From: a virus
Length of the DNA stretch: 21,758 nt
Reading direction: 5' to 3' (one strand)
Virus record (IMG/VR): IMGVR_UViG_3300028800_001126
Coordinates: 1 to 21,758 of that record
Shown: positions 13,303 to 20,364 of the stretch, piece by piece
Layout of the letters: each line of letters starts with the position of its first letter
How positions within the stretch are numbered: the first letter of the stretch is position 1
Program-made: the position numbers and the translations under genes
Notes under the pieces: model-generated
What the model was told of the DNA's origin: nothing
Seen by the model: the letters and a program-made list of their open reading frames with translations, nothing else
Databases searched by the model: none

Positions 13303-16300
13303 ATGGCCAACTATGGCGAGGCGACTAAGGTCGAATTTAGTCGCTGGCTTGGTCTGGTAGATGAGGATGATCCGACAAACCTGCCGATGGGCTGCGCAGC
13401 TCTCGCGCAGAATTGCCGCTTCAACCTCACCGAAGTTGAGACACGCTACGGCATCCAGACCGCCATTCAAGGGAAGAATCAAAGTCCGATCACGGGTCTC
13501 CTGGGGTGTGCATACACCCCAGAATCCGCGACGGAGGCCTACTTTCAGGCCATATTGCTCTACGACTACCTCGGCTCCCTCCAGATAGAAAACCCCGCTG
13601 GAACCGGTCGGACGACACCCATCGTCGGGCCCCTCGTTCCCCTCCCCGCCAATTCCCACATGATCGGCGCCCAGGCCTACAACCGGGCCTGGATGTCATT
13701 CTCGAATCTCCTCACGCCGACCGCCTTCCCCGCCGTCTACGACCTCAAAAGCAAAAACCTCTATCCATATGGCATGAAGCCGGTAGGGTTCGGCTGGTAC
13801 GCCGGCGCCCAAGTGCTCGTCGGGGAGTGCTGCACCCCGTCTCAGCTTCAGAGCGGCGTCCCCGTGGCAGTCGGCAATGGCCATCTCTACATCTGCATCC
13901 AGGCAGGAACGACGGGGAATGTGCAACCGGGATGGACCGCGATCGAGGGCCAGCAGTATGTCGACGGTGGCGTGATCTGGAAAGAGCAGACGCCGGTTCT
14001 GGCGAACGCTCTCCCCGCCCCGAGTTCGCCAGCCGTTGCCGTGGCGGCCGGCGGAACCTGGACCGACGCGAGCGACGTCTACATCGCCATCACCTTACTC
14101 AACTCAATTGGTGAGTCTCTTCCATCGATTCCGGTTTTCATCAATCCCGTTGGCGGCGGAACGGTCAATGTTCAGGTTCCGACCTTGGCCTCGCTGGCCG
14201 GCTGGATACGTGGACTGCCCGCGCAATATGTTCCGACAGCCGTAAATATCTACGTGGCCGCTGTTGCCCACGGCACCGGCGCTCCACAGCTTTCGACCTA
14301 TCAGGCGGCCAATGCTGCCCCGGTTGCTCTGGGAACGCTCTACGGAGTGACAGCGGCTGGGGCTTACCAGATTCCGCCGGTCTCAAATACTGCGCGCATC
14401 ACAGGCGGCCAGCTTCCCACGCCCGACGTCGAACCGGTGATCACGCGCTCGGCTGGAACGGGAGCCTTCCCCGCCGGCAGAGACGTCTATCTCCTCCAGA
14501 CCTACACGAACGCGCGCGGTGAAACGCTCCCCGGCCCCGCCAACTCGATCGTTGACACCCAACTCAACGATGCCGTGGTGGTGAATATAGCTTTCCCGAA
14601 GGGCTACGCGGTGACCGGCGTCAACCTCTACGAGTGCGATGTACCGACCGGAACCGTTTTCGACGGCGCAGAATTCCCACCGTCCGGAGATTTCGCGCTT
14701 GTTGGGAGTTTCGGCAACGGAGCTATTGCCACAGTCACGGCCTCAGTTGCCGGCGCTCCGCCTCCGACCCACAACACCACGGGAATCGCCGGAAATGTCC
14801 CACAGGACACGCCGACCGGGGGACCGAACGCAGGTCAGGGTTATCGCTGGGGAATCATCGCCTTTGAGGATGAATTCGACACCATCTCGGGGATGAAGCA
14901 AGCCGCGGCTTTCTCCTGCATCGTCGACCAAAACGGGTGGGAACTTTCCGTCTTCAACCTGCCGACAGGGCCGTCCTATATTCAAAACGTGATTTTAGGG
15001 CTGAGCGTGGCCGACGGTCTGAGCGCGGGTCCGTTCTTCTACATCCCGCAATCGATAGTTTCTGACGGCATCCAGATGACGGCGACGATATTCTCAAACG
15101 GGACATCGACCGCGACCATCAATTTCACGGACGACTTTCTGGCAAACGCGGAAAACGACATCACCGATCGGCTGAGGGTGATTCAGCCCCAGCAGTGTGT
15201 CGACCTCTACTATTCGCCCTCTGTCGATCGCATCTTCCAGAGCGGTGTTCCGGGATTCTATTCCGGCCATTGGGTCTCGCTTGCCGCAGATCCCGAGAGC
15301 TACTACGGCGACAAGGGACTGATCACCGTCGGAACCGACGACGGGCAGCGCGCGTGGTGCGTGCGCGAGTACCAGGGAGTTCTCTATTCCCTCAAGGAGC
15401 GCGGAGGATTCGAACTCTCGCCATCAACCGCCGATCCCTCTACTTGGAACGTCACCCAGCGGTGGACAAAGGTGGGCCCGTGCGGCCCCCGTGCCGTGGA
15501 TGTGTGCGGTGCGTTCATGGTATTCGTGCACAATTCAGGAATTTATAAATTCGAGGAGTCCCATCCGGAGCTTGTCTCGAAAGAACTCCCGCGCTGGTGG
15601 AACACGATCAATTGGGCGGCCGCGCAGACAATCTGGTGCGCCATCGACGAGTACCACCACGAGGTTCGCATGGGCTTCCCGGTCGGTAACAGCACCGTCC
15701 CGAATGTGGTTCTAACCCTGAATTACGAGGAGGGGTGGAACAATCCGCTTCTTTTCTCGCGCTACTCGGGCAAGGAAATCACCATCGAGCAATGCCGGAA
15801 ATACTCGGTAGACAACATCGCCGGCTACCTCGGCGCGCGGATTTACCGCACTATCACCGGCCTGCCGGTCCCGAATGAGGGTCCGGTCGACACGAACCAG
15901 CAGAGCGCCAGCCAATACGTTTCGCAATTCCTCATCGCCTCATCGGGACCAGATGGGACGGTTCAGGCGGTCACGCCGGGCGTTTACAACGATAACGACG
16001 CCGGGATTGATTGCCAGTTTGAAAGCGTGGCAGCGCAGCAAATGATGACCCTCTGTAAGCTGCAGGGATTGAACATGAACGTGCGGGGCAACGGTTCACT
16101 GAATGTCGCCTTCATCGCCGGCGCGCGGCGTATCACCGATTGGGGCGGACAGGCACCGGCGCCGGGATGGCTAGTGAAGCTCAAGCCGATACAGTTGGAG
16201 TTGAACCCCACCAAGGGAATCAGCCGCAACACGCCGAGCAGGCTGAATGAACGGTGGCGCGTGCACTACGACAATGGCGCCGTTCCCGACGCATGGTTCT

Positions 16301-16371
16301 CGATGAAGTACAGTTGCGTGTTTATCAGCCCCATGTTCCAGGGAAGACTTGCGCAGGAGACGCCCGAATAA
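13303..16371 (+). CDS. Large tail nozzle / tubular-type protein with Ig-like modules
   Basis: This 1022-residue product is the longest in the window. The N-terminus (EFSRWLGLVDEDDPTNLPMG, AALAQNCRF, TRYGI) matches the opening of podovirus nozzle or stabilisation proteins (T7 gp12 / P22 gp10-like), where 'GL...P..A..A.NCR....R.G' precedes a propeller. Residues ~200-600 contain three related Ig/FN3-like modules, shown by the recurrent pattern DVYIAITLLNSIGESLPS (~256), DVYLLQTYTNARGETLPGP (~392) and YRWGIIAFEDEFDTISG (~512). From about 630 a propeller-like region follows (DLYYSPSVDRIFQSG, LYSLKERGGFELSPSTADPS, VFVHNSGIYKFEESHPEL). The protein would form the distal tail conduit. AAGGGG precedes ATG 13303, and the TAA overlaps the next start (TAATG). 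Confidence 0.6.
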   Translation: MANYGEATKVEFSRWLGLVDEDDPTNLPMGCAALAQNCRFNLTEVETRYGIQTAIQGKNQSPITGLLGCAYTPESATEAYFQAILLYDYLGSLQIENPAGTGRTTPIVGPLVPLPANSHMIGAQAYNRAWMSFSNLLTPTAFPAVYDLKSKNLYPYGMKPVGFGWYAGAQVLVGECCTPSQLQSGVPVAVGNGHLYICIQAGTTGNVQPGWTAIEGQQYVDGGVIWKEQTPVLANALPAPSSPAVAVAAGGTWTDASDVYIAITLLNSIGESLPSIPVFINPVGGGTVNVQVPTLASLAGWIRGLPAQYVPTAVNIYVAAVAHGTGAPQLSTYQAANAAPVALGTLYGVTAAGAYQIPPVSNTARITGGQLPTPDVEPVITRSAGTGAFPAGRDVYLLQTYTNARGETLPGPANSIVDTQLNDAVVVNIAFPKGYAVTGVNLYECDVPTGTVFDGAEFPPSGDFALVGSFGNGAIATVTASVAGAPPPTHNTTGIAGNVPQDTPTGGPNAGQGYRWGIIAFEDEFDTISGMKQAAAFSCIVDQNGWELSVFNLPTGPSYIQNVILGLSVADGLSAGPFFYIPQSIVSDGIQMTATIFSNGTSTATINFTDDFLANAENDITDRLRVIQPQQCVDLYYSPSVDRIFQSGVPGFYSGHWVSLAADPESYYGDKGLITVGTDDGQRAWCVREYQGVLYSLKERGGFELSPSTADPSTWNVTQRWTKVGPCGPRAVDVCGAFMVFVHNSGIYKFEESHPELVSKELPRWWNTINWAAAQTIWCAIDEYHHEVRMGFPVGNSTVPNVVLTLNYEEGWNNPLLFSRYSGKEITIEQCRKYSVDNIAGYLGARIYRTITGLPVPNEGPVDTNQQSASQYVSQFLIASSGPDGTVQAVTPGVYNDNDAGIDCQFESVAAQQMMTLCKLQGLNMNVRGNGSLNVAFIAGARRITDWGGQAPAPGWLVKLKPIQLELNPTKGISRNTPSRLNERWRVHYDNGAVPDAWFSMKYSCVFISPMFQGRLAQETPE

Positions 16372-17453
16372 TGGCAATCAGCCGCTCACAGATCAACGCG
16401 ATCAAGGACTTTGGCGTGCGCACGGCCATGCTCGGGATTCTTGACCAGTTGAACGTTCTGGGCCAGGCACAGGGCATTGCCATCCTTGAGCCGACAAACT
16501 CCCCACAGCAGGCGTCAAGCGCACCACCCCCGTTGGCCACACTTACGGTTAGCGGAGCAAACGGAGCTTTCAATATCGAGATTCTGAACCCGGCTCAGTC
16601 GGTCAACAAAACGATTTATCACGAGTTGAGCTATTCGTCGCAGGCGAGTTTTGTTGGAGGGTCCGGCGTGACGACTCTTCCGGTTTCTACTGCGACGAAG
16701 CTGACCGTGCCTGCTCCTGGGGTGACTGCCTTCTGGAGAATCAGATCGAGTTACGACCAAAACAACTGGAACCGGTATCAGGTCCAGCCGGGCACCGCCT
16801 CAAGCGGTCTGCAATCTTCGGCAGCCTCTGAAGCGGCTACCGTTCTCAACCAGACCAACTATGCGCATGTGGACTCGATCGCAAACATCGACGACACATC
16901 GGCCAATGTCAGGATCTACGGAAAAGCCGGACTGAACACACAGTTTCCCGCGATCAAGGGAGGGGCTGAGACCATCCTTCCTTCAGCCACGATCATCAAC
17001 GTGCCGTTTGCCTCGGAGCAGGTTGTTGGCCACGACGGCCAGGACTACCAGGTACGGGGTACTCTTCCCGAGGTTTTGGAGGATGTGATAACTCCCATCG
17101 GCGCTGTGAGCGTGATCGGGAGTGGAGCGGTTGTTCTTCCGACGGTGACGGTGACGATCGGGGCTTTGGGTGAGGTGACGTCATGGAATGTGGTTGCGCA
17201 GGGTAACGCTCTGAGCGACCCGGTGAATTTGACAATCCTGTCCAGCGGCAGCGGGGCGATTCCAGGTCTGCAAACGATCGTTGCCGGAAAGCTAATCTCG
17301 ATCGCAAACGGGACCGGTGGAGGCGGGTATCCGATTCTGAGCACGCAGCCAGTCGGCGTGACAGGTGGAGTGTTCGCTGGGTCCACGGGTGGCGGGCAAA
17401 GCATCGGCGGCAATGGTGGAAGGCTGGTCGTAAACGACGGGACGACGGGGTGA
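16371..17453 (+). CDS. Putative tail protein with FN3-like domain
   Basis: The start is ATG 16371, overlapping the previous TAA. The frame is open further left, but that part is a shadow of the nozzle gene. The 360-residue product has an N-terminal helical segment (INAIKDFGVRTAMLGILDQL, ~8-27) and a Pro/Ala-rich linker. An Ig/FN3-like domain covers about 50-140 (ATLTVSGANGAFNIEILNP through FWRIRSSYDQNNWNRYQVQP). The rest is a long Gly/Ser/Thr/Val-rich region that looks like repetitive beta structure (TVTVTIGALGEVTSWNVVAQ, GGVFAGSTGGGQSIGGNGGR). There are no Cys. A tail appendage or nozzle-associated role is likely from position. No depolymerase motif is visible. Confidence 0.65.
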   Translation: MAISRSQINAIKDFGVRTAMLGILDQLNVLGQAQGIAILEPTNSPQQASSAPPPLATLTVSGANGAFNIEILNPAQSVNKTIYHELSYSSQASFVGGSGVTTLPVSTATKLTVPAPGVTAFWRIRSSYDQNNWNRYQVQPGTASSGLQSSAASEAATVLNQTNYAHVDSIANIDDTSANVRIYGKAGLNTQFPAIKGGAETILPSATIINVPFASEQVVGHDGQDYQVRGTLPEVLEDVITPIGAVSVIGSGAVVLPTVTVTIGALGEVTSWNVVAQGNALSDPVNLTILSSGSGAIPGLQTIVAGKLISIANGTGGGGYPILSTQPVGVTGGVFAGSTGGGQSIGGNGGRLVVNDGTTG

Positions 17454-17456
17454 GAT

Positions 17457-17822
17457 ATGAGTTGGGCAGTTAGAAGCGGTCCTGAACATAACTTCATCGA
17501 TGGACGGACGCATGTGCACCAGGTCCATCTTTTCAACCAGGTCACGGGCGGCGAGCACAATCTGAGCCTGCTTTTGGGGTGCCCGAAGTGCCGGGATTGC
17601 GGGAGACCGTTCGCGCAGAGCGACCTCGAAAAGTTGGACCCGGCGGCTGAAATCAACGCTGCGATCGAGTCTCTAACGGTGAACCATGAGGCGTTTATGA
17701 AGTACATAGGGAAGCACCAGGTTCCCGTCCGGCTTGGACCGCTGGCCCGTGTGGTTCCACAAGGTCATCGGCTGATTCTCTCCGCCGACGCTGCGTTTCT
17801 GCACTCGCCGAGGGTGAAATGA
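17457..17822 (+). CDS. Small Cys/His-containing tail-region protein
   Basis: The 121-residue product begins three bases after the previous stop. It has a His cluster at 19-24 (HVHQVH) and a Cys cluster C42-x2-C45-x2-C48 (CPKCRDCG), a likely metal-binding site that may combine Cys and His ligands. Residues 60-85 look helical, and the C-terminus is basic and hydrophobic. It ends in an ATGA overlap with the GNAT-like gene, so the two are probably translated together. I do not recognise the family. It could be a minor tail or assembly protein. Confidence 0.65.
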   Translation: MSWAVRSGPEHNFIDGRTHVHQVHLFNQVTGGEHNLSLLLGCPKCRDCGRPFAQSDLEKLDPAAEINAAIESLTVNHEAFMKYIGKHQVPVRLGPLARVVPQGHRLILSADAAFLHSPRVK

Positions 17823-18253
17823 AACACATAACCCTGAGACCGGCATCGCTGATTCATCTGCCTGCTATCCGCCAGCTGCACGGCGAGCAGAACGAACAAC
17901 ATGGGACCAGCTACCCGCTTCCGCCGTTTTTCGACCGTCACGGTTTACCCACCCCACAGGTTCCGGTCTCGCTCGTCGGAATTGAAGAAGGAACAGAAGA
18001 AGTCGCACAGGCAATCTGGGTCGAGCGCAGGGGCGAATTGATGTTCGCCGGGTGCAACCCGAAGGCCACGGCCTTCGCGCGCCGCGATATTGAGGCGCTT
18101 GCCGCCATGTTGACCTGGCTGGGGTATACCGGTCTCCATTGCGACGTGCCGATTCAACTTGTCGAGCATATTTCGAGGCCGCTTAACGCGGCTGGATTCG
18201 AGCAGAACGATCACCGTCTCGCGCACTTCTTTCGAGACTTGAGGGAGAAATAG
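17819..18253 (+). CDS. GNAT-fold-like protein
   Basis: The 144-residue product has the length and secondary-structure order of GNAT acetyltransferases. It has an N-terminal strand-helix (HITLRPASLIHLPAIRQLHG), a central pair of strands (VAQAIWVERRGELMFAGCNP), and a C-terminal helix, strand and helix. The last part (MLTWLGYTGLHCDVPIQLVE, PLNAAGFEQNDHRLAHFFRD) resembles the 'L--AGFE--D' ending of the family. The acetyl-CoA pyrophosphate loop (Q/R-x-x-G-x-G/A) is not evident, so it may be inactive or structural. GNAT-like proteins appear in tail or ejection gene blocks of some podoviruses. It overlaps the gene before (ATGA) and is two bases from the next ATG. Confidence 0.5.
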   Translation: MKHITLRPASLIHLPAIRQLHGEQNEQHGTSYPLPPFFDRHGLPTPQVPVSLVGIEEGTEEVAQAIWVERRGELMFAGCNPKATAFARRDIEALAAMLTWLGYTGLHCDVPIQLVEHISRPLNAAGFEQNDHRLAHFFRDLREK

Positions 18254-18255
18254 CC

Positions 18256-18846
18256 ATGAGCCGAGCACAGCAAAACGCCATCGAGTCAACGGAAACCGGA
18301 AACGCAGCCACGTCGACGACCGCAGCTAACGCGTCTGAGTCCGCGGAGCAGGCTGACATCAATTCCGGTCAGTCGCAGCTCGCCAAATTCGCGGCCAACA
18401 ATCCCTATGTCCAGGGCGGGCAGGCGGAGACGGTTGAGGGTCAGCAGATTGCCGGCGCCGCTGACGCGACCGCCGCGGGCGCCATGGCCAAAAACCAGCA
18501 ACAGACACAAAGGACCGGCCAGAACGCGACAGCCGGCGTAGCTGCGGGTGAGTCCGAGGCACAGCAGGCGCAAAGAACCGCAGGGACCGAGGAAGCGGCT
18601 GCCACACAGAGCCGCCTCGCATCCGGGACTCAATATGCTGGAGACGTGCTGAAGGCAGGGGACACGCTCACCCAGCAACAAGCCGCGCTCGCGGCCCAGC
18701 AGATCGGGCAGGCGCAGGGGCAGGAGAATATCGGCGAAGAGGCCGCAAAGACACCGAGCCTCGGGGACGAGTTTGGCAACTCGTTTATTAGCGGTTTGGG
18801 GTCTGGGCTGGCCAGCGGTGTCACAAGCGGATTCGGCAAAGGTTAG
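18256..18846 (+). CDS. Probable internal virion (ejection) protein, Ala/Gln-rich with Gly-zipper end
   Basis: The 196-residue product is very rich in Ala, Gln, Thr, Gly and Glu, with helical stretches throughout (GQSQLAKFAANNP, QQQAALAAQQIGQAQGQ). It lacks Cys and aromatic residues are scarce. The last 23 residues form a Gly-zipper-like, mildly hydrophobic segment (GNSFISGLGSGLASGVTSGF, 174-193), a form suited to membrane association. Position after tail genes and before two larger Ala/Pro-rich proteins matches the three-gene ejection-protein block of podoviruses (T7 gp14-gp15-gp16 or P22 gp7-gp20-gp16 by analogy). This call rests on composition and order, since such proteins share little sequence. 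GGGAG lies upstream of the ATG. Confidence 0.55.
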   Translation: MSRAQQNAIESTETGNAATSTTAANASESAEQADINSGQSQLAKFAANNPYVQGGQAETVEGQQIAGAADATAAGAMAKNQQQTQRTGQNATAGVAAGESEAQQAQRTAGTEEAAATQSRLASGTQYAGDVLKAGDTLTQQQAALAAQQIGQAQGQENIGEEAAKTPSLGDEFGNSFISGLGSGLASGVTSGFGKG

Positions 18847-18855
18847 GGAGAAACC

Positions 18856-20364
18856 ATGGCACTCGACAACGAAGATTATCCGTTCAAGTCGGCATCGCCG
18901 ATCGCCACTTCAGGCCTCGACGTCGACGCGCTCCTCGCGCAGGATCCAGAAACGATGGCCCAGGCGAGGGCGATGGGACTGCCTATGCCCTCTCCGGCCA
19001 CAGTGGCCACCGCCGCGCCGATTCAGACTCCAGCGGCAAGGAACGTGCCCACCGCATCGGGGACCGCGGCGCTTCAGGTAACTTCACCGAGCCAGGCCGC
19101 GCCTCAACCAGCGCAGACACCCGATGACGGAACCCGCGGCATGATGCCCAACTTCGGCGCCAACCTCGCGCAGTCTCAGGTGCCGGCCAATAATTCCCCT
19201 GCGACACCAGGAGAGACGCCAGCATCACCAACCGTACCAGCGACGGTGACCCCCAGCGGGACGCCAGAGGACCCCAACCAGGCGGGCATCCAGCGGGCCG
19301 GCCAGATGGCAGAGAGCTTTGCGACAAAGCTCCAAAATGCACCAACCTTGCAGCAGACTCTCGCGCCGATGGAGGCGCAGCGCCGGACAATTGCCGCGCC
19401 GATCATGCCGAATGACCCAGATCACCCGGAGTACCGGCCCACGGTCGGCCAGAGGATCATTCGCGGACTTCAGGGCTTCGCGCGCGGGGGAATCGGCGGG
19501 GTCATTGACCCGACGATCAAGGGCGGCACGGCTTACGGCGCGCCGACAAGGGCGTTCTCGCTCGCGGCGCAGAAGCAGTCCGGACTCCTGGCGAACATCG
19601 ACCAGCAGGAGAAACAGGCAACCGACACATTCAAGGCCGACACGGGCCAAGCAAAGGACATCATCACGTCCATCAACGACATCGGCAAAAACTACGCGGC
19701 CGGGCAGACGGCTCAATCGCGCGAAGACGTCGCCACGGCGCGGAAGCAGACAGCCGACGTTCAGGGCCAACTCGCCGACATCAAGCAGCAGGTTGCGGAC
19801 TTTCAGAGTCAGGGCAAAACTCCCACTACCTATGAGGCTACCGTCGCCGCGGCGCACCTTGAAAAGGACCCTGTTAAAGCCGCTGCGCTTGAGGCCGCAG
19901 CCAAGGAGATGGCCGCCACGGAGGTCAAGAAATTCCGTTCCGTCGCTGGCGCTGGGGGGAGCACCTTCCGGCAATCGCTGATCGACGCGGCGACGGCCGA
20001 GGTCCAGGCGCTCCAGGACAAATACCACTACGACCCGCGGCGCAACCAGTACGTCAACCCGGACAATCCGAATGACATCCTGGACCCCAACGAGTTCACC
20101 GACAAGAAGAACGAAATCGCGACAAAGCTCGACGCGCAACTCGGGGCAAAGAAGATGGACAAACTTGGGGTTCGGTTCGACCCAGCGGACGCCGGCGCCA
20201 ACAAGCCAAGCGGAAGGGCTGTGCGGCAGCAACCCGCGAACAAGCCAAAGCCTCCGACGCCGACGGCCCCCCCTCCGCAGGGCGCCGTCGACATGGCTCT
20301 CGGATCGGATGGTCAATATCACTACCGAGATGGTTCAAAGAAAGACCTGGGTGTCGTGAAATAG
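18856..20364 (+). CDS. Probable internal virion (ejection) protein, 502 residues
   Basis: The product has a Pro/Thr/Ala-rich, probably disordered N-terminal third (residues 40-150). A conserved-looking helical and Gly-rich region follows (PTVGQRIIRGLQGFARGGIG at about 196-215). Next is a long helical or coiled-coil region (240-370, for example AGQTAQSREDVATARKQTAD and LADIKQQVADFQSQ). A region with Asp/Asn-rich turns comes after it (YHYDPRRNQYVNPDNPNDIL, ~393-412). The tail is basic and Pro-rich (KPKPPTPTAPPPQ). No Cys are present. Composition, length and position between two other Ala/Gln-rich genes suggest a protein packaged in the head and injected with DNA. The ATG is preceded by AGGGAG, and its TAG directly abuts the next ATG. 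Confidence 0.5.
   Translation: MALDNEDYPFKSASPIATSGLDVDALLAQDPETMAQARAMGLPMPSPATVATAAPIQTPAARNVPTASGTAALQVTSPSQAAPQPAQTPDDGTRGMMPNFGANLAQSQVPANNSPATPGETPASPTVPATVTPSGTPEDPNQAGIQRAGQMAESFATKLQNAPTLQQTLAPMEAQRRTIAAPIMPNDPDHPEYRPTVGQRIIRGLQGFARGGIGGVIDPTIKGGTAYGAPTRAFSLAAQKQSGLLANIDQQEKQATDTFKADTGQAKDIITSINDIGKNYAAGQTAQSREDVATARKQTADVQGQLADIKQQVADFQSQGKTPTTYEATVAAAHLEKDPVKAAALEAAAKEMAATEVKKFRSVAGAGGSTFRQSLIDAATAEVQALQDKYHYDPRRNQYVNPDNPNDILDPNEFTDKKNEIATKLDAQLGAKKMDKLGVRFDPADAGANKPSGRAVRQQPANKPKPPTPTAPPPQGAVDMALGSDGQYHYRDGSKKDLGVVK

Noticed and set aside
16254-16370. Upstream extension of the 16371 gene by 39 codons
   Set aside because: The added Arg-rich residues are a shadow of the nozzle gene's end. 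ATG 16371 gives the TAATG coupling seen elsewhere.
19225-20322. 365-residue open frame on the minus strand
   Set aside because: It is antisense to the ejection-type protein, with a composition of Arg/Leu/Val typical of a shadow frame.
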